This document shows, piece by piece, positions 8,013 through 14,979 of a stretch of 64,000 nt of DNA; the stretch's first letter is position 1; each line of letters opens with the position of its first letter. The notes beneath the pieces are model-generated. The model was not told the DNA's origin and did not search any database. It saw nothing but the letters and a program-made list of their open reading frames with translations. The position numbers were made by a program, and so were the translations under genes. The stretch comes from Reichenbachiella sp. (lineage in GTDB: Bacteria > Bacteroidota > Bacteroidia > Cytophagales > Cyclobacteriaceae), in assembly GCF_033344935.1 (NCBI RefSeq), contig NZ_JAWPMM010000001.1:1536001-1600000 (forward strand), in the 5' to 3' direction.

Positions 8013-11000
8013 ATGAATTATGATCAAGAGGAAAAGTTCAAGGAATTAAAAAATTATATATCTACCCATACCATTAATAGAAGTATTAATTATGTAGATC
8101 AAGCGGCATTAGAAGAAAATTTTAAATGGAACGCTGCCTTGTTCTTTGCAAAAGCTATTCACCTGGCAAAACCCATGGAACAAGAACTTACATTAAAAGA
8201 GTTCAACCTGTTCAAAAAAAACTACGAAGAAAGAAGTTTTAAACAAATCGATACAGAAGCCCTATTTCAAAAATATTGGTTGAGAAATGTTTTAGGAAAA
8301 ATAAAAATCGCAGGTACCGTATCTTCGGCTTGCCACACATTTAGTGGAATATCAAATTTCAAGAGTGAATTAAAATTCCTCCTAGAAGAATTTAATGAAG
8401 GCAATGAAGGTAAGGAAAAAATATCCAAGAAGGATTTTGATCAAATCAGATACAAGTATGAGAAGGACAATAACTTGACCTTAAGTGATGAAGGTTTGTA
8501 TAGATCAAAATGGCTTTCTGAATCTAACGACAAGATTGACATTTCCAATATCAATTTTTACTTCAAACCTTATCTTGATCATTGGGAGGTTTTTGAATTT
8601 CTTACAGCATACAAGGAAAGAATAATTAGATATGAGGATAAAGGGCTGAAGATTGATAAAGGCGAATTCCAAGCTTTACATCAATCCTTCAGCCAATTCT
8701 ACACCCAAACACCTTCAATTGAAAATCTTATTAAACAAAAGCTTCTTCAAGAAAAGGAGGAATCCTACTATTTAGATTTCCATAATGTCAAGATTAGTTA
8801 TTGGTCATCATTAAATAATCAAATTACTGCTTTTTACTGGCAATTATTAATTGAAGATAATGGCTTCTCTGACGATCAAGAGAGAGTGAAAAGACTTCTC
8901 AGGCAAATACTTTATTGGGAATGGTCATCTGATTTTTTATCCTATTCTATTGATGAATCAAAAAAGAGATTTTTAGACGCGGCTTGCAACCTTGTGATTA
9001 ATGAACCTGATTTGGAGGGAATAGATGAGGAATTCAGAAAGGTTAGTATCGATGGGGAATTTGGTTCAAGAGAAATTCAACTGCTTTTTCAGAGCCGTGA
9101 AGAATACGATGATTTTTCTCTGAACAATACAGATCATTTTGAATTGTTCGAAAGCTTAGATAATTGGGAGAAAAAAGCTCATACTACTTATTTGCAGGGC
9201 CAAAATTCCAGAAAAGAGATTACATTTTTAATTAAAGTAATTATCGCTCATGATTATAAATTCGAGAGAGAAGATTCCGAGATTCAGGACAATCCTATAA
9301 CTTATTATTATAAAAGAGTTTTTGCTCTTCTCGAAAAATCAATTACAAGGCCAACCCTGCTTTGGGATATAAAATGCTTTGTCATCATGTGTAGAAGAGA
9401 GTTTATCCCATATCTGATAAAACGCTATGAATACACTTCTTTGACATTTCAGTTTATTGATAAACTGATCAAAGATCACATCCCAAAAGAAGAGAAGGAA
9501 TTATTTTCAAAAAAGCTATGGACAAAATCACTGGAGTTAGCACTTTTCACAATTCGATTAGTTGTGCAGAATGGTGTAGCTTCCTTATTAATTTTTCAGA
9601 TTTATAGACAGCTTAATTCCCGAAAATATAATATACCATACAATCGGCAGAAACATACGAAAAAGTTAAGCCGAAAACAGAATGAGGAGAAAGAAAAAGC
9701 AGTACTTTCTTTGATTGAAGATTGCTCCCTACAAAATGAAAGCGTGCACAGAGAAAGTAACCAGTTTCTATTCCCCGAATTATTTAATGAGATGGTACAA
9801 TTATTTATAAACCTTCCATCCAAATCACTATATAATAATGGAACTGTGAATTTTCCAATGCTTCAGTGGGATGGGCTGACTTGGTTAATGAAATGCTCTA
9901 CTTACTGGAAATACAAAAGTCAGTTTAATATTAAGCCTTCAGATGTCAATACGTTAACCAATTCCTTTTTCAAACTTTACATCGGTTGTATTGAGGTTAC
10001 TGAAGTAAATAAATACAATTTTTCAGAGAAAAGAGAAGAAAAAGGATTGCCCCTATGGAGTGAGAAAATTGAAAGACTAGAATACATTGAATGGATTTAT
10101 TCTATTTACTTCATTTATAAACAACAGAAACTGAATAGTTTTCTTGAACCTCGCTTTTATTTTGACCCCACTTCGGAATTCTATCACAAAGAGAATCATT
10201 TTACTGCTGATAAGTTAAGAACTCATTTAGGTGTATTGCTTCAAGTCCTGCGTCAATTAGTATTACCAATTATACCTTACGGTTTTGAAAAAGATGAAAT
10301 TTTGGAAATCAAATTAAAAGTAGAACGGCAGATTATTGATTACTTAAAATGGCATATTAAAGATTTACCGAAAGAAGGGCGTGTTGATCTATTCGACTAT
10401 AACAAAGAACGGGCATTTAGAACATCCGAAAAAGAAGCGTTGCTTCCGCAAGTTGCGAGAGCTTTAAACTGGTTCTCACAAAAGGAACAGATCATTGAGG
10501 CAATCATTGAGACACAGGATATCGTCAAAATATTAACGATTGCCAAATGGGTGACTTCAGTGGGAGTTAAACAAAAACTCATAGAGAAGATTCAGGAATC
10601 AGATATTAAGGCATTCTTAAAGAAACGATGGACACCTGAAATTCAACAAGTATTGCTGGACATCAGCCAATATCCAAAATTGGAGAAAGAGATTATTCAA
10701 TTAGTAGAATTTTGGGAAAAGAACATATCAAACATAAACAGAGAATATGAAGTCCAACTTTATCAGACCAAAATGCTTTTGGCTTATTTCCAAAATGATG
10801 AATCCCAACTGCATAACATCAAAGAGCCAAGCATATCAAATCATTCGGTAAGGGAATTATCTTATCGTGATCACAAGCAGTTTTACAGGGCTCTCATAAG
10901 GCTAGAAAATAATCCAGAATCTTCACATGCCATATTCAGTCAGTTGAGTACGCATTATCCACAATATCATGTTTTTGCGTTAAATCAGATGGCAGCAAAG

Positions 11001-12056
11001 ATTAACATGGCTAAAGTTTATGATGATTCGAAAATTTATAAAGAAGCTCTAGAAGAATGGAAAGTATATGCTTCGCAGCATAAAGAATTAGAAGAAGACG
11101 AGTTAGGGGCGGTATTTTTGACAAATAAGCTTTTCATACTACTAAAAATTAGACAATACAATGAATTAGATACTGTTTTTTCTGAATTGGAAATGCCATA
11201 TCAAATGCTACCAGATGTTCTTGATTCAAAAGTTGAAAGTCTTATAGAAAGGAATTGGATTGAACAGGCAAATATTCTTTTGGAAGAAGCTGAGCGTTAT
11301 CATCAATTTTTAGGAGATGAAGGATTTGAGTTCATAAAAGCACTTAGAGTTAAAGTTGGAGGTATTAATGATATACACATACTCAATGCATATTACAAAA
11401 GAATATTTGACAGCCCTCCCTCGAAGCTTATTGAGATATTTCCCGAAAATATAAATGGGAATAAGGTTGTTGGAGCATTTCTGACTAAAGAAGTAGCAAT
11501 AGCAGCAAGTAAAATGCTCGACAAGGTTGTTTCTATATCTGACATTAAAGGTGAAGACAAGTACAACGATATAGTTGAATTATCTTTGGACTCAAGAATT
11601 AATACATGGGGCTGGTATATAGGTGCGCAATCTAGAGGAGCTTTTTCTGATCCTAATAACAAGACAATAAAAAAGCAACCAGGAGAAAGAGACTTGCCTA
11701 TTCATGATTCAAATAAAGAACTGTTTTGTATATGTGAAGCTTTTGTCTATAGAACTCCAGCTCCTGCAAAAAGTCATTTAAAAAAGATACTCAATTACCA
11801 CCATCAAAAGGAAAATCTCATCATATTAGTATATGATTTGAATCCTAGGAATAAGTCTAAAAAGAATTGGAAAAAATATATCAGTACCATAATTCCTAAT
11901 ACAGACTTTCCAAGTGGATTTGAATTTAAAACGGTTGAGGATGTTACTTTGGAATTTAATTATCAGAATTCTGCTATTAGAATTGCACGATCTATTCATA
12001 AAAGTGAAACTGTAATTTATCATGTGTTTGTTAATGTAAATTACTTTGTGGGGTAG
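8013..12056 (+). CDS. Very large helical protein of unknown family (1347 aa)
   Basis: This single 1347-codon ORF is soluble, AT-rich in codon use like the rest of the island, and without signal peptide, membrane helix or Walker motif. Most of it reads as alpha-helical. Residues around 980-1125 look like a TPR/solenoid (IYKEALEEWKVYASQHKEL, QANILLEEAERYHQFL). The last ~200 residues look like a separate domain with beta-strand character, including RDLPIHDSNKELFCICEAF and LIILVYDLNPR. The spacing of D, then ELFCICEA, resembles the core of PD-(D/E)xK nucleases, but the usual lysine is missing, so this is only a suggestion. It lies downstream of Gabija and before the palindrome-rich island end. 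A large sensor or defence protein is plausible; no function can be assigned. Confidence 0.7.
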   Translation: MNYDQEEKFKELKNYISTHTINRSINYVDQAALEENFKWNAALFFAKAIHLAKPMEQELTLKEFNLFKKNYEERSFKQIDTEALFQKYWLRNVLGKIKIAGTVSSACHTFSGISNFKSELKFLLEEFNEGNEGKEKISKKDFDQIRYKYEKDNNLTLSDEGLYRSKWLSESNDKIDISNINFYFKPYLDHWEVFEFLTAYKERIIRYEDKGLKIDKGEFQALHQSFSQFYTQTPSIENLIKQKLLQEKEESYYLDFHNVKISYWSSLNNQITAFYWQLLIEDNGFSDDQERVKRLLRQILYWEWSSDFLSYSIDESKKRFLDAACNLVINEPDLEGIDEEFRKVSIDGEFGSREIQLLFQSREEYDDFSLNNTDHFELFESLDNWEKKAHTTYLQGQNSRKEITFLIKVIIAHDYKFEREDSEIQDNPITYYYKRVFALLEKSITRPTLLWDIKCFVIMCRREFIPYLIKRYEYTSLTFQFIDKLIKDHIPKEEKELFSKKLWTKSLELALFTIRLVVQNGVASLLIFQIYRQLNSRKYNIPYNRQKHTKKLSRKQNEEKEKAVLSLIEDCSLQNESVHRESNQFLFPELFNEMVQLFINLPSKSLYNNGTVNFPMLQWDGLTWLMKCSTYWKYKSQFNIKPSDVNTLTNSFFKLYIGCIEVTEVNKYNFSEKREEKGLPLWSEKIERLEYIEWIYSIYFIYKQQKLNSFLEPRFYFDPTSEFYHKENHFTADKLRTHLGVLLQVLRQLVLPIIPYGFEKDEILEIKLKVERQIIDYLKWHIKDLPKEGRVDLFDYNKERAFRTSEKEALLPQVARALNWFSQKEQIIEAIIETQDIVKILTIAKWVTSVGVKQKLIEKIQESDIKAFLKKRWTPEIQQVLLDISQYPKLEKEIIQLVEFWEKNISNINREYEVQLYQTKMLLAYFQNDESQLHNIKEPSISNHSVRELSYRDHKQFYRALIRLENNPESSHAIFSQLSTHYPQYHVFALNQMAAKINMAKVYDDSKIYKEALEEWKVYASQHKELEEDELGAVFLTNKLFILLKIRQYNELDTVFSELEMPYQMLPDVLDSKVESLIERNWIEQANILLEEAERYHQFLGDEGFEFIKALRVKVGGINDIHILNAYYKRIFDSPPSKLIEIFPENINGNKVVGAFLTKEVAIAASKMLDKVVSISDIKGEDKYNDIVELSLDSRINTWGWYIGAQSRGAFSDPNNKTIKKQPGERDLPIHDSNKELFCICEAFVYRTPAPAKSHLKKILNYHHQKENLIILVYDLNPRNKSKKNWKKYISTIIPNTDFPSGFEFKTVEDVTLEFNYQNSAIRIARSIHKSETVIYHVFVNVNYFVG

Positions 12057-12204
12057 TTTTTGAAATTATGAGTGGTACAAAAATTTTATCTACGTATAAT
12101 GTTGATTTGATAGTTGGCACCTCCCCCACCAACGCTGAAATAAAATGCCACTATTTTCGTTTATCCACGGAAGTAGTTTAATGTTTGATTACCACCTTGG
12201 TTAA

Positions 12205-12225
12205 TTAGTGCAAATCTTGCACTAA
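12205..12225. repeat. Perfect 9-bp inverted repeat, possible operator
   Basis: TTAGTGCAA (12205-12213) and TTGCACTAA (12217-12225) are exact reverse complements around the spacer ATC. The site lies 21 bases before the ATG of a small 58-codon ORF. The short spacer fits a dimeric regulator binding site better than an RNA hairpin, and no T-tract follows. Confidence 0.5.
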
Positions 12226-12246
12226 CAAGTTATTGATGAATTTCAT

Positions 12247-12423
12247 ATGAAAACAAAGTCAATAGATGAGAGGCTTCGCTTATATAAAAAAGTTAAGAAA
12301 AGGATGCAATCCTTGAGACCAACTATTGGGGACCAAGACATTGAAGCCTACAATGTGTCTTTTGATAAAGCGTTAGAGGTAGGGTTAAGAAGAATGTTCG
12401 GATCAGCTGACTCCACAAAATAG
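12247..12423 (+). CDS. Small basic ORF (58 aa), possible DNA-binding protein
   Basis: An ATG at 12247 opens a 58-codon frame ending with TAG at 12421-12423. The peptide begins MKTKSIDERLRLYKKVKKRM and continues with a helical, mixed-charge segment (DIEAYNVSFDKALEVGLRRM). It is basic at the N-terminus and predicted helical throughout, the size of small phage or plasmid regulators or antitoxins. I do not recognise a family. A perfect 9-bp inverted repeat sits just upstream, which would suit autoregulation. No partner toxin gene is visible. Confidence 0.4.
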   Translation: MKTKSIDERLRLYKKVKKRMQSLRPTIGDQDIEAYNVSFDKALEVGLRRMFGSADSTK

Positions 12424-12614
12424 GGCTGATAGATATATGAACACCAGTTATTTAAAGGCTGAGAAACGCAGTTACTAGTATAATTGGAATACTCGTACTA
12501 TCTCCTTGGGTAAGAAATTATTCATCATTCCTTAGCCTCAAGTGAAGGAACAATTACTTCATAATCTTAAAGTCACGCATTCCAAGTAGATTAACTACAA
12601 TCGACAAATCTTCA

Positions 12615-12640
12615 TTTTTCCCATGTATACATGGGAAAAA
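12615..12640. repeat. Perfect 26-bp palindrome (A)
   Basis: TTTTTCCCATGTA (12615-12627) is followed without spacer by its exact reverse complement TACATGGGAAAAA (12628-12640). No T-tract after G/C-rich pairing is present beyond the arms themselves, and no gene ends here, so a terminator is unlikely. A protein-binding site or element end is more plausible. Confidence 0.6.
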
Positions 12641-12733
12641 CCACTTGATTTCCTCTTGAAGCTAAAAAATCAACAAACCAGAATGCCAGCACGCATTGTA
12701 GATCTTACTCTAACACATCTTTTTTTAAATTGT

Positions 12734-12860
12734 GGGGAAGTGTACATTTTATAGAAAAATGCGTTTTATGGTCGTATTAGGAACATTGAATGGGGTTTTT
12801 GAGGAGTTTAGATATTGAGAGTGGGGGAAAGTGTACGTAAAAACGAGGGGAAGTGTACAT
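12734..12860. repeat. Three GGGGAA-GTGTAC repeats, possible degenerate IS end
   Basis: The motif GGGGAAGTGTACAT occurs at 12734-12747 and 12847-12860, and a variant GGGGGAAAGTGTACGT at 12823-12838, all in the same orientation. Multiple short terminal repeats with a TGTACA-like end and a C-rich (here G-rich) tract are typical of IS21-family ends, so this could be a solo or decayed end. No transposase gene remains in the window. A series of protein-binding boxes is the alternative. Confidence 0.4.
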
Positions 12861-12930
12861 GAAATATGATATCTAATAAATTTTCTATTTCATTTTAAGT
12901 AAATAGCATACAAAAGGCGCCAAATCTCGA

Positions 12931-12956
12931 ATTATTCCGTGGGCCCACGGAATAAT
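12931..12956. repeat. Perfect 26-bp palindrome (B)
   Basis: ATTATTCCGTGGG (12931-12943) is followed without spacer by its exact reverse complement CCCACGGAATAAT (12944-12956). It has the same length and zero-spacer design as palindrome A, 316 bases upstream, but a different sequence with a GC-rich centre and AT-rich flanks. No gene ends next to it. Confidence 0.6.
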
Positions 12957-13096
12957 CCATTTGATTTCAAATTATAAAATCCAAATCAATCTCAGGTTAA
13001 CAATCCAAATAGGGCTGTAGAGGCCTAAACCCAATCCATATAACATTTTTAGTCAGTTTTTATAACATTTTCAAATCTCCGCTACAAACATCATGT

Positions 13097-13124
13097 GCCC
13101 CGGTTTTTGGCCGGGGCTTTTTTA
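13097..13124 (+). terminator. Rho-independent terminator upstream of mraZ
   Basis: GCCCCGG (13097-13103) pairs with CCGGGGC (13111-13117) around a 7-base loop, followed by a run of seven T (13118-13124). No plus-strand gene ends near it, so it may have served a tRNA or other gene now displaced, and today it insulates the dcw operon from island transcription. Confidence 0.8.
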
Positions 13125-13173
13125 TGCCCTTTTTTAGCTGAAATACCCATAAAAATTCATTTTTTTCCATCTT

Positions 13174-13226
13174 GTGGTAAAAAGTGGAGGAAAGTGGTGA
13201 ATAATTCCAAAACTTGATTAAGTTTG
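13174..13226 (+). promoter_or_regulatory. MraZ-type triple box and dcw promoter
   Basis: GTGG occurs at 13174, 13184 and 13194, exactly 10 bp apart, within the context AAAGTGG. MraZ is known to repress its own operon by binding evenly spaced short direct repeats (TGGG-type in E. coli, AAAGTG-type in Mycoplasma), so this fits well. A Bacteroidota-style -7 box TAAGTTTG (TAnnTTTG) follows at 13219-13226, 31 bases before the mraZ ATG at 13257, with no good -33 TTG. Confidence 0.65.
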
Positions 13227-13256
13227 TATCGGTGGTTTATATTTTTCTATAACTCT

Positions 13257-13700
13257 ATGGCTTTTTTTACAAGCGAATATGAGTGTAAGTTAGATGCTAA
13301 GGGTAGATTGGTTTTGCCTGCAAAGATTAAAGCCAATCTGCCCGAAGTGTCTGGCAATGAGCTCGTTGTCATGAAGGGATTTGATCCCAACTTGGTCTTG
13401 TACACCATGCTGGAGTACAAGAAAATACACAATAAGTTCGCTTCATTGAGTGATTTTGATGCCGCCCAGAGAAAATTGAAAAGAAACTTTTTTCGTAGTG
13501 TAGCTCCTGTCGAATTGGACAGCGCTGGACGTTTTTTGATACCTAAAGGCTGGATAGACCATGCCAAACTGGAAAAGAACGTGATGGTAGTAGGAGCAGG
13601 CAATACGATAGAGATATGGAGTCCTGGCTTGTATGAAGAATACTTGATTGAGGACAATGAGGAATATTCGGATTTGGCCAAGAAATTTTTAGATGAATGA
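13257..13700 (+). CDS. mraZ: MraZ transcriptional regulator of the dcw operon
   Basis: MraZ carries two SpoVT/AbrB-like swapped-hairpin repeats, visible here as LDAKGRLVLPAKI (about residues 11-23) and LDSAGRFLIPKGW (about 85-97). The ATG at 13257 (MAFFTSEYECKLDAKGR) is chosen because it gives the usual ~147-aa length and N-terminus. An upstream in-frame TTG at 13224 overlaps the -7 promoter box and would add a non-conserved MYRWFIFFYNS leader. MraZ binds its own promoter region and modulates division gene expression. It is the first gene of the cluster and overlaps rsmH by four bases (ATGA). Confidence 0.93.
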   Translation: MAFFTSEYECKLDAKGRLVLPAKIKANLPEVSGNELVVMKGFDPNLVLYTMLEYKKIHNKFASLSDFDAAQRKLKRNFFRSVAPVELDSAGRFLIPKGWIDHAKLEKNVMVVGAGNTIEIWSPGLYEEYLIEDNEEYSDLAKKFLDE

Positions 13701-14605
13701 GTGAATATCACAACCCCGTAATGCTGAGAGAATGTATTGAAGGGTTGGCGATCAAAGCGGACGGCATCTATGTGGATATCACTTTTGGTGGTGGTGGCCA
13801 TTCCAAAGAAATTCTAAAGCACTTAGGTGAGAAAGGGAAGTTGTATGCATTTGATCAGGACGATGAAGCCCGATTGAATGCTGAAGCTATAGACAATCGT
13901 TCTTTCACATTTGTTCAAACCAATTTCAGAAACCTGAAAAAATACTTGCGCCTGCATGGCGTTAAGAAGGTCGACGGCATCTTGGGAGATTTGGGTGTTT
14001 CATCTCATCAGATCAACACCGCAGAGAGAGGATTCTCTACAAGATTCGACGGCCCTTTGGATATGCGTATGAATCAGAAGCAAGGCATATCGGCTGCTGA
14101 AATTCTAAACACTTACGAAGAACGTGAGTTGCATAGAATTTTGGGTCAATATGGAGAGGTGCGAAATGCGAAGACTTTAGCCGCAGCGCTGTGCTCGGAA
14201 AGGCATTTGGCTCCTTTTAAGACTATTGAGCAGTTGCTTGAGGTGCTGAGAAAATTTGCTCCTCGAAGAAAAGAGAATAGATATTTCGCTCAGGTTTTTC
14301 AGGGGATAAGAATAGAGGTGAATGAAGAAATGAAGGCATTGGAAGAGATGCTGGAGCAAAGTGCAGAAGTATTGAATGAAAAAGGAAGACTGGTGATTAT
14401 GTCGTACCACTCGTTGGAAGACAGACCGGTCAAAAATTTTATAAACAAAGGAAAGATTTATGGTGAGCTAGAAAAGGATTTGTATGGCAATGTAGATAAA
14501 CCATTTCAAGCCATCACAAGAAAACCAGTAACGGCAAGTGATAATGAAATAAATGAAAACAACCGTGCACGAAGTGCAAAATTGAGAATAGCAGAAAAAA
14601 TCTGA
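13697..14605 (+). CDS. rsmH: 16S rRNA m4C1402 methyltransferase RsmH
   Basis: RsmH (MraW) N4-methylates C1402 of 16S rRNA using S-adenosylmethionine. The 302-aa protein shows the family start SEYHNPVMLRECIEGL, the SAM-binding DITFGGGGHSKEIL (about residues 28-41), GILGDLGVSSHQ (about 95-106), FSTRFDGPLDMRM and the C-terminal VIMSYHSLEDRPVKNF. The length fits the family. It is the second gene of the dcw operon in the usual order, overlapping mraZ by four bases and separated from the ftsL-like gene by two bases. Confidence 0.95.
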   Translation: MSEYHNPVMLRECIEGLAIKADGIYVDITFGGGGHSKEILKHLGEKGKLYAFDQDDEARLNAEAIDNRSFTFVQTNFRNLKKYLRLHGVKKVDGILGDLGVSSHQINTAERGFSTRFDGPLDMRMNQKQGISAAEILNTYEERELHRILGQYGEVRNAKTLAAALCSERHLAPFKTIEQLLEVLRKFAPRRKENRYFAQVFQGIRIEVNEEMKALEEMLEQSAEVLNEKGRLVIMSYHSLEDRPVKNFINKGKIYGELEKDLYGNVDKPFQAITRKPVTASDNEINENNRARSAKLRIAEKI

Positions 14606-14607
14606 CC

Positions 14608-14979
14608 ATGGCATCTAACACCTACAAACACTCCCAGGGCGCCGGCGGAAGTCGGAGGAGCTTTTTTTCTCTTCTTGAAAACCTCATCAACGTCGAAAAA
14701 TTCTTCGATAAAGGACTTCCTGTGCAGTTTCTTATGCCGTTTTTATTCAGTACCGTGCTATGTATCATCTACATTGGCAATCTTCATTACGCAGAAAAAA
14801 ATATCAGAAAAGCAGCTAAACTTCGCGTGGCTGTAGAAGACCTTAGAGCAGACTATACCACGCTCAAGGCAGATTACATGTACACCAGCAAGCAATCAGA
14901 AGTGGCAAAAAAGGCCATGACACTGGGTTTGAAAGAAAGCATTGAGCCTCCATTTAAAATAGTCGAACATCAGGAATGA
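14608..14979 (+). CDS. ftsL: FtsL-like divisome membrane protein
   Basis: This 123-aa protein lies exactly where ftsL sits in dcw clusters, between rsmH and ftsI. It has a cytoplasmic N-terminal tail (~45 aa), one transmembrane helix at about residues 46-62 (FLMPFLFSTVLCIIYIG) and a short periplasmic coiled coil (NIRKAAKLRVAVEDLRADYTT). FtsL forms the FtsQLB complex and activates FtsWI septal synthesis. Sequence conservation in this family is poor, so the call rests on topology, size and position. It overlaps ftsI by four bases. Confidence 0.8.
   Translation: MASNTYKHSQGAGGSRRSFFSLLENLINVEKFFDKGLPVQFLMPFLFSTVLCIIYIGNLHYAEKNIRKAAKLRVAVEDLRADYTTLKADYMYTSKQSEVAKKAMTLGLKESIEPPFKIVEHQE

Larger units (their letters stand above)
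12424..13256. other. Non-coding island tail: palindromes, repeats, terminator
   Basis: No convincing ORF is seen here on either strand. The stretch contains two perfect 26-bp palindromes (12615-12640, 12931-12956), three GTGTAC-containing repeats (12734-12858), an 11-bp direct repeat (TATAACATTTT at 13039 and 13061), a strong terminator (13097-13124), and the mraZ control region (13174-13226). It marks the boundary between the accessory island and the dcw operon. The section just before the terminator (about 13071-13090) resembles the 3' end of a tRNA gene, possibly a residual attachment site. Confidence 0.5.

Noticed and set aside
7828-8016. 62-codon plus-strand frame between the membrane gene and the 1347-aa gene
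   Set aside because: Its residue composition is implausible (many R, C, I in random order) and it runs antisense to the better 47-aa acidic ORF and through the promoter region of the next gene.
13071-13095. Complete tRNA gene upstream of the terminator
   Set aside because: Only a 3'-end-like stretch is present; no D arm, anticodon arm or pairing 5' acceptor strand could be found upstream.
1-13200. CRISPR array in the defence island
   Set aside because: No regularly spaced direct repeats with unique spacers and no cas genes were seen; the repeats present are palindromes or irregularly spaced boxes.
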